Shown: positions 1-9,157, counted from the first letter of the stretch. The stretch: 64,000 bases of DNA from Pseudomonas sp. MF4836 (GCF_002018875.1 NZ_MVOL01000003.1:62001-126000); one strand, 5' to 3'. Notes: a model not told the origin generated them from the sequence alone. Made by a program: numbers and translations.

Positions 1-2289
1 GGGCCGTGGCATCTGGAGGGAGGCGATGCGCAGCACCATCCGCTGAGGTCACTCAAGCTGTCGGCCGAGAGCATGTTGCGGCCGCATGTGGTGTTGGACA
101 TCCTCGGAAGCTTCACCCTGTTCGCCACAGACAAGAAGCAGCGCCGCATCAAGGTTATCTGCCGCTATCAGCAGTACGAGGCAGCTAACAAGATTGTCGA
201 GCGCGTGCTGGCAGGCTACCCCAAGAAAGGCCTGATCTGGCACTTCCAGGGCTCGGGCAAGTCGCTGTTGATGGTGTTTGCCGCGCAAAAACTGCGGATG
301 CACGCCGGGTTGAAGAACCCCACTGTGTTGATCGTGGTGGACCGAATCGACCTGGATAGCCAGATCACCGGCACCTTCACCGGGGCGGACATTCCCAATC
401 TGGAAAAGGCCGATACGCGGGAGAAGCTGCAGCAACTGCTAGCGCAGGATGTGCGCAAAATCATCATCACGACGATCTTCAAGTTCGGCGAGGCCACAGG
501 CAGCCTGAACGATCGCAGCAACATCATTGCACTGGTGGACGAAGCACACCGCACGCAAGAAGGTGATCTGGGCCGTAAGATGCGCGAGGCCCTGCCCAAT
601 GCATTTCTGTTCGGTCTGACCGGCACACCCATCAACCGTGCCGACCGCAACACCTTTTACGCCTTTGGTGCCGACGAGGACGAAAAGGGCTACATGAGCC
701 GGTATGGTTTCGAAGAATCGATCCGCGACGGCGCCACGCTGAAACTACACTTCGAGCCGAGACTGATCGATCTGCATATCGACAAGGCAGCCCTCGACGC
801 TGCCTATAAAGATTTGACCGGTGGCTTGTCGGACCTTGATAAGGACAACCTCGCCAAGACCGCCGCGAAGATGGCCGTGTTGGTTAAGACCCCCGAGCGT
901 ATCCGCAAGGTGTGTGAGGACATTGTTCAGCACTTTCAGGGCAAGGTAGAGCCCAATGGCTTCAAGGGCCAGATCGTCACCTTCGACCGTGAGTCGTGCC
1001 TTCTGTTCAAGGCGGAGTTGGATAAGCTGCTGCCACCGGAGGCCACCGATATCGTTATGTCGGTGCAGGCCGCTGATAAGAAGGCGCACCCGGAGTACGC
1101 TACTTACGACCGCTCGCGCGATGAAGAAGAACGGCTGCTCGACCGCTTCCGCGACCCGGCCGACCCGCTGAAGCTGATCATCGTCACAGCCAAGCTACTG
1201 ACCGGCTTCGATGCGCCGATCTTGCAGGCGATGTACCTGGATAAGCCTTTGCGTGACCACACCTTATTGCAGGCGATCTGCCGGGTGAACCGGACATACT
1301 CCGAGCAGAAGACCCATGGTCTGATCGTGGATTATCTGGGCATCTTCGACGATGTTGCTGCTGCGCTGGAGTTTGATGACCAGAGCGTCAAACAGGTTGT
1401 TAGCAACATCCAAGAACTGAAGGACAAGCTGCCCGAAGCGATACAGAAGTGCCTGGCCTTTTTCCCCGGCATCGATCGTGACCAGCAAGGCTATGAAGGC
1501 CTGATGGCTGCGCAGGAGTGTTTGCCGAACAACGAGGTGCGGGACAACTTTGCCGCCGAATACAGCGTACTTAACAAGATCTGGGAGGCGTTGTCGCCCG
1601 ACTTGGTGCTAGGTGCCTTCGAGAAAGACTACAAGTGGCTGTCACAGGTGTATCAGTCGGTGCAGCCTTCCAGCGGTCACGGCAAGCTGATCTGGCACTC
1701 ACTAGGCGCCAAGACTATCGAGCTGATTCACCAGAACGTGCATGTGGATGCGGTGCGCGATGACCTCGACACCCTTGTGCTGGACGCCGATTTGCTAGAG
1801 GCAGTTCTCTCGAACCCTGACCCGAAGAAGGCGAAGGAAATCGAGATAAAGCTTAAGCGCCGGCTTCGTGGGCACAGTGGCAACCCCAAGTTCAAGCAAT
1901 TATCGGAGCGACTTGATGCCTTGAAAGATCGCTTCGAGTCCGGGCAGATCAACAGCGTGGAGTTTTTGAAAGCTTTGCTGGAGATCGCCAAGGAAACGCG
2001 TCAGGCCGAGAAGGAAATACCGCCCGAAGAGGACGAGGATCGCGGTAAGGCAGCACTGACCGAGTTGTTTAACGAGGTTAAGACGGCTGATACGCCGATC
2101 ATGGTCGAGCGGGTAGTCGCGGACATTGATGAGATCGTGCGTTTAGTGCGCTTCCCTGGCTGGCAGGGTACGCAAGCTGGTGAGCGTGAGGTCAAGAAAG
2201 CCCTGCGCAAATCTCTCTTTAAGTACAAGCTGCACGCGGATGAAGAGCTGTTCGAGAAAGCCTATAGCTACATCCGACAGTATTACTAA
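1..2289 (+). CDS. hsdR: Type I restriction endonuclease R subunit, 5'-truncated by the window edge
   Basis: The frame is open from base 1, so the N-terminal PD-(D/E)XK nuclease domain lies outside the window. What remains is the SF2 translocase motor: Walker A GSGKS near base 250, the DEAH box at 538-549 followed by LTGTP, the TAKLLTGFDAP segment near 1189 and the QAICRVNRT motif VI near 1270. The C-terminal part resembles the region that docks on HsdM. In the family, HsdR with HsdM and HsdS cleaves unmodified DNA after ATP-driven translocation. hsdM and hsdS are expected upstream, outside the window. The protein ends at a TAA, and the next gene converges on it. No frameshift is seen in the visible part. 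The family call is firm; whether the whole system works cannot be judged from here. Confidence 0.93.
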   Translation, partial: GPWHLEGGDAQHHPLRSLKLSAESMLRPHVVLDILGSFTLFATDKKQRRIKVICRYQQYEAANKIVERVLAGYPKKGLIWHFQGSGKSLLMVFAAQKLRMHAGLKNPTVLIVVDRIDLDSQITGTFTGADIPNLEKADTREKLQQLLAQDVRKIIITTIFKFGEATGSLNDRSNIIALVDEAHRTQEGDLGRKMREALPNAFLFGLTGTPINRADRNTFYAFGADEDEKGYMSRYGFEESIRDGATLKLHFEPRLIDLHIDKAALDAAYKDLTGGLSDLDKDNLAKTAAKMAVLVKTPERIRKVCEDIVQHFQGKVEPNGFKGQIVTFDRESCLLFKAELDKLLPPEATDIVMSVQAADKKAHPEYATYDRSRDEEERLLDRFRDPADPLKLIIVTAKLLTGFDAPILQAMYLDKPLRDHTLLQAICRVNRTYSEQKTHGLIVDYLGIFDDVAAALEFDDQSVKQVVSNIQELKDKLPEAIQKCLAFFPGIDRDQQGYEGLMAAQECLPNNEVRDNFAAEYSVLNKIWEALSPDLVLGAFEKDYKWLSQVYQSVQPSSGHGKLIWHSLGAKTIELIHQNVHVDAVRDDLDTLVLDADLLEAVLSNPDPKKAKEIEIKLKRRLRGHSGNPKFKQLSERLDALKDRFESGQINSVEFLKALLEIAKETRQAEKEIPPEEDEDRGKAALTELFNEVKTADTPIMVERVVADIDEIVRLVRFPGWQGTQAGEREVKKALRKSLFKYKLHADEELFEKAYSYIRQYY

Positions 2290-2643
2290 GGGGGCAGGGA
2301 TGCTTCAACAGTTGTAATCACGACAAGGACCAGTACGGTGAACGGTGCATTCTCGGCGTTGTACGACTAGACGATTTGAACATCCGGAGCCATGTCCACT
2401 ATGCGATGCGCTATGTGTCAAAAATCACCATTTGGGTATGAAGCCGTTGCGAGGTAATTGCCTGCGTAAAGGTCAGCTTCGGTGACCCAAGCGTTATGAC
2501 CGAAGTACACCCTTGATTCTGCTCAACCGTAATGCTGTGAAGGGTTGGGCGGCCAAGTGCCGCCCTGCCTTGTAGTTGTGCCATTAGACTGCCCTAAACC
2601 TGCCAGCTTGATCAGGAAGCGCTGGCTCCGAGCAACCTTGCGA
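2290..2643. other. Intergenic gap between convergent hsdR and the AAA_13 gene
   Basis: 354 bases between two convergent stop codons. I find no convincing gene: the open frame that crosses it lacks a good ribosome binding site and runs antisense into the ATPase gene. No strong T-tailed hairpin is obvious. Confidence 0.5.
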
Positions 2644-5256
2644 TCACCCTCGAGCTTTTGCGATTGTCTTCAGGCGATCATCGACGGTCTTACGCCACGC
2701 ATCCAGCTTCGCAATGTCCTGTTCCAGTTCATCGGGCTCTGGAACGGGCAACCTTCCAACCGCCATTGCCGCATCGTGCTCGAATTTGGAGCTTTTAGTC
2801 ATTCCGGCATCAATTTCGTGATAGTCGTCATCGGTCACGACGACAGACTTGAGGCGTTGAGTTGAAACGCCCTCGCCGAACCGCTGAACAGCACCATTAA
2901 GAAGAACTTCCTCGATACATCGCTCCCATGCAAGACGCAGCTTTCCATAGCAGGCTGCGGTAAGGTGGCGATGATCGTCATCATTTCCCACTTTCTGCGC
3001 CTTGCGAACCTCCACCAGCATATCCCTAAGTCGAGCCAGGCGACCTTTGGTGCCCAAAACGTCGAAGGGCAAGTCTTGGGAGTGGACACCAAAGCCTCGC
3101 TCTGTCCTGCGGATGTAGTTTTTGGTCAGTGTGCCAGCCAGCTCCTCGATTTTTTGCTCCAAAATGCAAAGGAAGTAGATGTCATGTGTGAAGATAATCA
3201 CTTGACGAGTCAGAGACTCTATTGCCAGACGCTCAGCCACCTCCCACCGGCGCCGGTGGTCAAGCGAAGAGACCGGATCATCGAACACGATGCCGCCGCG
3301 TCCCTTGCCAAGTTTGATCTCGGCTAGGAAGGAAGCGATAGCAATCGCGCGCTGTTCCCCTTCGCTTAGAATTGCCCCAGGTGCACCACCACCGGGCAGT
3401 TGCAAGACAAGCTTGAATTGCGTCCGGCCCCCAGGCGATTCCGGCTTCATTACTACTTGTAGCTGATGCACCTTGAGCCGCTTGAGTTCTTCGTTAAGGG
3501 CATCGGCTAATTCCTGGCTAGCCGTTGTACGAGAAAGCTCGGTGGACTTCCTGGATATGCCACGGGCATCCAGGCTGTCGATGCAGATTTGCAGCTTGCG
3601 ACAAATTTCATGCTTGGCTAAAGCCTCCAAAACAGCGTCTTTGACCTCTGCAAGCCGCACACGAGCGTCGAACTCACGTTTCTCGGCAACCATGGCGGCA
3701 CGTACCGCCTCATCAGCGGTGGCTTCCAGCGCCTTCGCCTGCTCTTGCAATTCTTCAATGATGATAGTCAAAGCATGCTGTGGGTTGGCCGATAGTTTCG
3801 GAACTTCGGCCCACGGGAGGTCCGCTGCAGCTGCCCGTAACGTGGACTTCTGCCGGAGGAGCAGGCTGTCCTGCATTGATGTGCATTCTGCTGCTAGGAT
3901 TGGATCAATCTCTGTCAGTTCCTCAATCAGCGCATCGCGGAACATCACATCTAGAACGGCTTGCTGGATTGCCCTATAGGCAGATGCCGCGAGCTCTCGC
4001 GCTTGCTTCGCAGTCTGCTCGGCTTTCTGTTTGATGAAGGCATCGAATCGGACAAGACGCGTAGCTCCCTCCGGGCCGAGGGCATTTTGGCAAAGCGGGC
4101 AGGCAGCGCCCTCAGAAAGATCTGGGAACTCATGGCCAGGGTGGCAAGTTTGGGCGAATACTCGGGCCGCTTCGAAGAGAGCCTTCCACTCCTCTCCGCC
4201 GGTGCCTATCAACTGCCCAGGGGTCTGCTTGAATTCGGTTGAGGCCAGTTCAGCTGCGGACTTTGCCGTTTTGGATTTTTCAATGAGTGCTTGAAGTTGG
4301 GTGATCTTATCGTCGTCGACAAAGACTATCGCCGTAGCGATACGACCCTTCAATCCAGCGAATCGCGTGGCTTTTTGGCGCAGCGCTTGGGCCTTCTGCT
4401 TTGGGTCGGCTTCCGACAAGGTCTTGGTCAGAAGAGTTAGCCGGTTCTGCTCAGCCTCGGTGACCTTAGCCAGTGCTTCAATTTGATCTGATTTGGTCTT
4501 GGCCGGTATACCGAGAAGCGCCACCGCAACTGCCGTTTGTTCCTTCGTCAGCGCCACATATGCCGCGTCACTCGGAGCGTTTGCCGTCTTGTCCTGCGTG
4601 GCACGAGCCTTGAGTTTGTTGCATGCACTGGTCAGACCTTCCAGGATGTCCAGCCCATATGGGGCGTAGGCGAAGTCACCATGGTTGTCGATGTAGGCGC
4701 GAGCGCAGTAGGTATCGAAGATGGATATGTCTGATAGCGGCTCGGGAGCAGCGGCTCCATAGCGCCAGGGTAAGTCTGTGGCAACACCGTCTATCATCGT
4801 CTCGAATACAGCTTGAGCTACGCCGGCATTTTTGGGGTCGAGGTTCGCATTGGGAAGGATCGGTTCGCGTCGGTCCCTTGCGCGGCACGCATGCTTGAAT
4901 ACCCTGGAGTAGCCCGACTTACCGGCGCCGTTCTCACCATAGATGACGGTCAAGCCTGTCAATGCAATTGGGACACTGCCGCCATGCGCCAACGCGTTGA
5001 CATGAGCCAAATCCTTGATGGCAACCAACTGAACGATTCGAGCTGGATCGACCGGTGGGGCAACCTGGGCATCTTGAAGCTTTTTGGGTTTGCGACTTTC
5101 TGGGTCCGGAATTCCGGCTTCTACTTTGACCAGCGCATATAGGTCCTCAAGATCGACTGCGCTAAGCGTCCGATCCTCATAGAGCCTGGCTACTGCATCT
5201 TGTTGCCAGTCTGCGAGCCCCTTAGACCACGCATGGATCTCTTGGATAATGGTCAC
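2644..5256 (-). CDS. AAA_13/ABC-type zinc-hook ATPase, PrrC/RloC-like candidate anticodon nuclease
   Basis: 870 residues. Walker A GENGAGKS is at 107-114, a long helical middle carries a CPLC zinc-hook motif at 386-389 (as in Rad50 and RloC), the ABC signature LSEGEQ is at 630-635, Walker B plus D-loop (VFDDPVSSLDH) at 657-667 and an H-loop FTHD at 689-692. This order is that of the AAA_13 family, which includes PrrC and RloC. The C-terminal 100 residues hold R774-x3-E778 and downstream His at 813 and 827, resembling the Arg-x3-Glu...His triad of PrrC-type tRNA anticodon nucleases; that match is inference. In E. coli PrrC sits inside a type I restriction locus and is released when phage inhibits the restriction enzyme, and here the gene converges on hsdR. 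Alternative: a DNA-sensing defence ATPase without nuclease. The ribosome binding site (GGAGGAAGG) sits just before the ATG. Confidence 0.75.
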   Translation of the reverse strand: MTIIQEIHAWSKGLADWQQDAVARLYEDRTLSAVDLEDLYALVKVEAGIPDPESRKPKKLQDAQVAPPVDPARIVQLVAIKDLAHVNALAHGGSVPIALTGLTVIYGENGAGKSGYSRVFKHACRARDRREPILPNANLDPKNAGVAQAVFETMIDGVATDLPWRYGAAAPEPLSDISIFDTYCARAYIDNHGDFAYAPYGLDILEGLTSACNKLKARATQDKTANAPSDAAYVALTKEQTAVAVALLGIPAKTKSDQIEALAKVTEAEQNRLTLLTKTLSEADPKQKAQALRQKATRFAGLKGRIATAIVFVDDDKITQLQALIEKSKTAKSAAELASTEFKQTPGQLIGTGGEEWKALFEAARVFAQTCHPGHEFPDLSEGAACPLCQNALGPEGATRLVRFDAFIKQKAEQTAKQARELAASAYRAIQQAVLDVMFRDALIEELTEIDPILAAECTSMQDSLLLRQKSTLRAAAADLPWAEVPKLSANPQHALTIIIEELQEQAKALEATADEAVRAAMVAEKREFDARVRLAEVKDAVLEALAKHEICRKLQICIDSLDARGISRKSTELSRTTASQELADALNEELKRLKVHQLQVVMKPESPGGRTQFKLVLQLPGGGAPGAILSEGEQRAIAIASFLAEIKLGKGRGGIVFDDPVSSLDHRRRWEVAERLAIESLTRQVIIFTHDIYFLCILEQKIEELAGTLTKNYIRRTERGFGVHSQDLPFDVLGTKGRLARLRDMLVEVRKAQKVGNDDDHRHLTAACYGKLRLAWERCIEEVLLNGAVQRFGEGVSTQRLKSVVVTDDDYHEIDAGMTKSSKFEHDAAMAVGRLPVPEPDELEQDIAKLDAWRKTVDDRLKTIAKARG

Positions 5257-5745
5257 CAGCCTTCCTCCTTGTTCGCGAGTTTTACCAAAACCGATTGTTG
5301 GTCCCTCTAATTACAGCAGATGATATTAATTTGCTATTGTGAGGCGAGCTTTTCTTGATTGCTCCAATCGAGCCCCGTCTATCGCGGCACCTGGTTTTTG
5401 GTCGTACTCTGCCGATTGCTACCATTTCATCTATAGAGCAACGGGCTGGCGGCACCAATTCGATCCGATCATCTGGCGGTAACCGTCCGGGCAGCACATC
5501 TCCTGCCTTTCAACTGATTTTCTCAATGCAGAAGAACAAGCAGTGAGTCTCATTGTCTGGCGAAGGTAACGTCGAAGCCGTTACCAAGAGCCTAACCATT
5601 GGCTGGTATGGGAATACTCGATGGGGGGCGATTGCCAGGCAAAAACCGTAATCTTGATGTCAGATACCCCGTTCGTTCGAGCGGTGCGTGCTTGCAGTTA
5701 TGGCTTAGTGTTTTTATTGAAAAAAATATATAGGGTAGGTAGGGA
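5257..5745. other. Intergenic region between divergent ATPase and PLD-like genes
   Basis: 489 bases separating two divergent genes, so it must hold both promoters. The last 80 bases before the plus-strand gene are AT-rich. Short open frames on either strand (about 60-70 codons) lack ribosome binding sites and recognisable features. I see no repeat or RNA gene. Confidence 0.5.
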
Positions 5746-7077
5746 ATGATTTTTAGTAAAAAGGACCTTAAGCAGTTCAAAAGAAATCAGCTAGATTCCG
5801 ATAGTGTCAAAATTAGCAAAACATTCTGCTCGGTGTGCTCTGCTATAATAACTTTTTCGCAGGTTTGGACCATGGAGGTAAATGCTGGAGTCATTACTCT
5901 CCCCGCGCAAGACGACAATGGTTATATCCTTGGTGCGTGTAATAATTGCTCGCATCAATTCAGTATCCATGTCGTCAATCCAGACTACAGCGCCTTCTCT
6001 GAGGGCGCATCCTTAATTGGTTATATCCTAGAGGACGAGGCAACTGCTGAGGAAATAAATAAGCTTGCGGCATTTCCAAATTTAACGCAGGTCTTGAGTC
6101 GTGAACTCGATATGAATCGGCGTTCTCATGTGTATGATTACGCTGGTCGCGCTCTATATGAGTGCGAAAAGTGTAGTGCGGGATTGGACGGTTTTATCTT
6201 TGAAGAGCTGAGAAGGAACTTCAAATCTATTTTTGCTGAATTCTCAGGTTATTATAGTTGGTCGTTGAAGCATGGTCGCGGCCTTCCTCCAGAGTACATG
6301 TTTATTCGTATGTCATTTAATTGCTTGTGCGGAAGTAGCTATGTCTCCTTTCTGAGCAAACCATACGTAGAGAGCTTTGAGTTTGATGAGTGTGATTTTT
6401 CCATATGTAATGTAGTTGGTGCAAAACCTATTTCCCAGACAATTCGCCCTGGCGTGTACTCTAAGAGCCAAATAATGCAATGGCTTCACAAGCTATTGGT
6501 ACGTTGGACGGTGTTGTTCGATAAAATCTACATCATTGTCCCGTTTGTGGGGCACCAGTGGATGAAGGATCAAGATCTAGTCGACACTTGGCTTGAGCTA
6601 ATTCTTCGAGCAGACCCTGGCAAGGTTCGGTTGGTAACCCGTAAGGGCCAGCTAAATTCCTTCAAGAAAGCTTATCAGCAATCTAAAGGTATAGATTACT
6701 CTTTGTTGGAGAAGTTGGATTTGGCTTCGCGCTTATTGCGTGAGGTGGTTCCAGATTCTAAATTCCATGCCAAAATTTATGGCGCGGTGTCGAAGTCTGG
6801 ATGTGAGGTTTTCAGCGGGTCAGCAAACCTCTTAAGTGGACCGTCTAAAGAAGTCATGCACTTTACCGAGCTGAAGGATATGGAGGTATTCGATGACGCA
6901 TTCATCAATCCTCTAAATCTGACTTTCAACGAGGAGGTCTGGGAAACCGAAAAACGTTATTCTCTTCTATTTGATGGGGCTGAAAACTTCAGCACTCGTG
7001 GTGCCACGAGTACTGTTCACAGTGGTGAATATCGAGACCTGATGCTTTTTGACCAGTTGCCAAAACGCGCCTTTTGA
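5746..7077 (+). CDS. Zinc-ribbon plus PLD-like domain protein of unknown function
   Basis: 443 residues, AT-rich and unlike the core genes in codon use. The N-terminal half has four cysteine pairs (C28/C31, C65/C68, C140/C143, C193/C195) that look like two zinc-binding knuckle sets. The C-terminal half has KFHAKIYG (H341, K343) followed by SGSANLL (S357, S359, N361), which is the HxK...GSxN pattern of phospholipase D superfamily nucleases and phospholipases. Only one such half-motif is present, so activity would need a dimer, as in Nuc/BfiI-type enzymes. The start follows a GGTAGGGA ribosome binding site. No signal peptide or membrane segment, so a cytoplasmic enzyme is expected. Its place in a defence-rich island suggests a nuclease effector, but that is inference. 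Confidence 0.7.
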   Translation: MIFSKKDLKQFKRNQLDSDSVKISKTFCSVCSAIITFSQVWTMEVNAGVITLPAQDDNGYILGACNNCSHQFSIHVVNPDYSAFSEGASLIGYILEDEATAEEINKLAAFPNLTQVLSRELDMNRRSHVYDYAGRALYECEKCSAGLDGFIFEELRRNFKSIFAEFSGYYSWSLKHGRGLPPEYMFIRMSFNCLCGSSYVSFLSKPYVESFEFDECDFSICNVVGAKPISQTIRPGVYSKSQIMQWLHKLLVRWTVLFDKIYIIVPFVGHQWMKDQDLVDTWLELILRADPGKVRLVTRKGQLNSFKKAYQQSKGIDYSLLEKLDLASRLLREVVPDSKFHAKIYGAVSKSGCEVFSGSANLLSGPSKEVMHFTELKDMEVFDDAFINPLNLTFNEEVWETEKRYSLLFDGAENFSTRGATSTVHSGEYRDLMLFDQLPKRAF

Positions 7078-7473
7078 TTCGATCGCGGGAGAAAAATCGG
7101 CACAAAATTTGGTTCGGTCGGGGGCTTGGCTCTTTATGCAGTGATACAGGGTATTGGACTGCCCAGCCCCTATTAATTATCGATACTACAATCGCACTAA
7201 AGGCCTGCACTGGCGATAGGTATGTCAAGTTGTTTGCATGCTGGATAATTTGGGCTTTTAGGGGCTTAGGGTAGAAGTCGGTTAGCGCATGGGCACCTCG
7301 ATCCTGACATAATCAGGATAGAGTGGGGGCCATCGTTGGACTCTTATGGTCTGGGCGCGATTATGCTTTGGCAAAAATAAAAAATCTTGGCTAGTAATGG
7401 GGGGCGTATGCCCCCTGTTATTGGGGTTAGCAAGGCGCGACTATTCTAGATTGTCCGGCAGTGCTCAGGATTG
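7078..7473. other. Intergenic gap with two small inverted repeats
   Basis: 396 bases between convergent genes. It holds a 7-bp inverted repeat with a 5-base loop at 7301-7319 (ATCCTGA/TCAGGAT) and a GC hairpin at 7400-7415 (GGGGGC-GTAT-GCCCCC) that on the minus strand is followed by a T-rich stretch and could end transcription of the minus-strand gene. No convincing gene is seen. Confidence 0.5.
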
Positions 7474-8259
7474 TTATGGCAACAGATAGCCCATCGGCTG
7501 TTCGTCTTTGTCGAAGCAGAGGATGGCCTCGCAGTGACCTCCTAGCTGGTCGGCATTCGATTCGCTGATGTCCGGCAACCATTTGCCCAGTTCAGCTACT
7601 GGCACTTTCTTGCTGTTGATGTAGCAGTCGTCATCCATGCGCGGATTGCACCAGGCAGTTTTGACTTCTGGCCATTCGGATTGGGGATTAGAAGGGGATT
7701 TTGCTGCTGATGCTGCCTCGCCCTTCGTCTGATTCCACGCTGTCCAACCCCCGATGTAGCGTTTGTCGAAGGTCGAGACCAGTTCATTGTCCGGGACACC
7801 TGCATCCAGGTAGAACTTCATCAGTAGACTGCCTGCTTCGACGTACGACACTTGACGAGTGGCGTCGGTACGGTAGGCGACTGGCTTGCCGTCAGTGCTA
7901 CTGCCTATGCGATACCAGATCGAGAGTTGGAACGGAGTGTCCTCCTTCCAGTTACCTACATCCGCACCTTGCATTCGACAGTTGCCACGCTGACACATGC
8001 CGTTGACTTTGTTGGTGATGCGGACATTTTGCTGGCGCTGAGCGTCCCAGATGTCCACGTACCGCGTGCTGGTGAGCCAAGTGCAGAAGAGCATGGGTTG
8101 GCCAGTTGCTGCAGAGCGAGTGACACATGGAATCGCTTCCGGGAGGTTGTGAGTCGATTTCTCGTCTGGAAAGAAAGCCGCTGTCCCTTGGTACGCGGAG
8201 ATCTCAGCGTTGGCGTGAGCACAGGACGCGAGAAGAAGGATGCTGAGGATACGGTTCAT
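7474..8259 (-). CDS. Exported cysteine-rich hypothetical protein
   Basis: 261 residues, not recognised. A short export signal opens the protein: MNR, a hydrophobic stretch ILSILLL, then either cleavage after AHANA (residue 17) or a lipobox LASC with Cys13 as the lipidated residue. The mature part has eight cysteines (45, 59, 89, 94 and four near the C terminus in two close pairs), an even number that fits periplasmic disulfides. There are no membrane segments beyond the signal. It lies 49 bases downstream of a small membrane-protein gene on the same strand, so the two may form one transcript. No enzyme motif is apparent. Confidence 0.65.
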   Translation of the reverse strand: MNRILSILLLASCAHANAEISAYQGTAAFFPDEKSTHNLPEAIPCVTRSAATGQPMLFCTWLTSTRYVDIWDAQRQQNVRITNKVNGMCQRGNCRMQGADVGNWKEDTPFQLSIWYRIGSSTDGKPVAYRTDATRQVSYVEAGSLLMKFYLDAGVPDNELVSTFDKRYIGGWTAWNQTKGEAASAAKSPSNPQSEWPEVKTAWCNPRMDDDCYINSKKVPVAELGKWLPDISESNADQLGGHCEAILCFDKDEQPMGYLLP

Positions 8260-8308
8260 GGTTTATTTCTTACTATGGAGGGTTTGAGGAGAGGGCTGAG
8301 CAAAGCTG

Positions 8309-8662
8309 CTATTTCTTGTAAACAACCTTTAGCCGCTTGTTGACGTAGTCCTTGATGATTTCGTAGTCGGGGTTGTACGTAACTAGTGTATGACCTACGC
8401 CTGCTGCAGCCGTTAATGTCGCTATGGTCAATGTGGCTGGTGTTGTGAGGACAGTGAATACGGCGCCGAGTGCACCGCCTTGCACTACTGCACTTTTCAC
8501 ATCGCTTTTAACTCGACACTTCATCCCCAGGTTTTCAATCTTGGTTTCAACCTGTTTGATACCTGCCATGAAATTGCCCCTGAGACCATGGATCTCGAAG
8601 GACGCTTTACTTTTCACGAGACCTTCAATCTGCGCTTCATTCAGACCTGTTACGACGATCAT
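8309..8662 (-). CDS. Small hypothetical protein with one hydrophobic segment
   Basis: 117 residues from the ATG at 8662, which is preceded by AGGGAG at good spacing; an upstream in-frame start at 8737 is less likely because it would cross the palindromic regulatory region. A glycine/alanine/threonine-rich hydrophobic stretch at about 61-90 looks like a membrane hairpin, with charged flanks. The gene diverges from the XRE regulator at 8801, and the shared intergenic region carries palindromic half-sites, so it is a likely target of that regulator. Function unknown; a small membrane protein is the best description. Confidence 0.6.
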   Translation of the reverse strand: MIVVTGLNEAQIEGLVKSKASFEIHGLRGNFMAGIKQVETKIENLGMKCRVKSDVKSAVVQGGALGAVFTVLTTPATLTIATLTAAAGVGHTLVTYNPDYEIIKDYVNKRLKVVYKK

Positions 8663-8725
8663 GGTTTTTCTGAGCTCCCTGCAAGAGATAGTGGTTTTGA
8701 GAAAGGATGCGATAGAACCTTTTAG

Positions 8726-8786
8726 GTTGAGTCTCAACTTAATAAGTCCTTCATGTCAACGGGTTGATAGCCAACCATCCAGGTTG
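8726..8786. promoter_or_regulatory. Cluster of palindromic GTTGA/TCAAC half-sites (candidate XRE operator)
   Basis: Three inverted repeats lie within about 60 bases: GTTGAG-T-CTCAAC at 8726-8738, TCAAC-GG-GTTGA at 8756-8767 and CAACC-ATCCA-GGTTG at 8772-8786. All share the GTTGA/TCAAC half-site. They sit between the divergent minus-strand membrane-protein gene and the XRE regulator, the last one just before the regulator's ribosome binding site. Binding by the adjacent regulator is inference. Confidence 0.6.
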
Positions 8787-8800
8787 AACTGGAGGGCGGC

Positions 8801-9148
8801 ATGTCAAAAACCAAATCGAAGCAGTTGGCTGAGCTTGTTGGCCAAGCAATTGCTCGCCAGCGTGCTCGTTGCAAGCTGAGTCAGGAGCAGGTTGCGGAAA
8901 GGCTTGGGATTGGAAGCGAGGCCGTATCCCGTATCGAGCGAGGGATCGTTATGCCTAACATCGAGCGTTTGGTGGAGCTGGCAGCGGTTTTTCGTTGTGA
9001 AACGGCTGACCTGCTGACCGAGGGGAGTTCACGCCCTGAGGATCAGGCGCGGAGGCTTTATGACTTGCTGTCTAGGCTGGAGGAGTATGACCGCGACTTC
9101 GTCATGGACATGGTGGAGCGTCTTGTCACTAGGCTTGATCGCAACTGA
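8801..9148 (+). CDS. XRE-family (Cro/C1-type) helix-turn-helix regulator
   Basis: 115 residues. The N-terminal two thirds is a classic HTH_3 domain: helix 2 and recognition helix run LSQEQVAERLGIGSEAVSRI (about 27-46), followed by ERG...P...LVELA typical of the fold. The C-terminal tail (about 78-115) is a charged helix that may dimerise. The ATG at 8801 follows GGAGGGCGGC. It diverges from a membrane-protein gene, and three palindromes fill the gap, so autoregulation and control of that gene are likely. Such repressors often hold integrative-element transfer or excision genes silent. Confidence 0.9.
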   Translation: MSKTKSKQLAELVGQAIARQRARCKLSQEQVAERLGIGSEAVSRIERGIVMPNIERLVELAAVFRCETADLLTEGSSRPEDQARRLYDLLSRLEEYDRDFVMDMVERLVTRLDRN

Positions 9149-9157
9149 TTGGCTCAG

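Noticed and set aside
5282..5497. 71-codon minus-strand frame upstream of the AAA_13 gene (and a 63-codon plus-strand frame over the same bases)
   Set aside because: No ribosome binding site, no hydrophobic or domain pattern, and it overlaps the expected promoter region.
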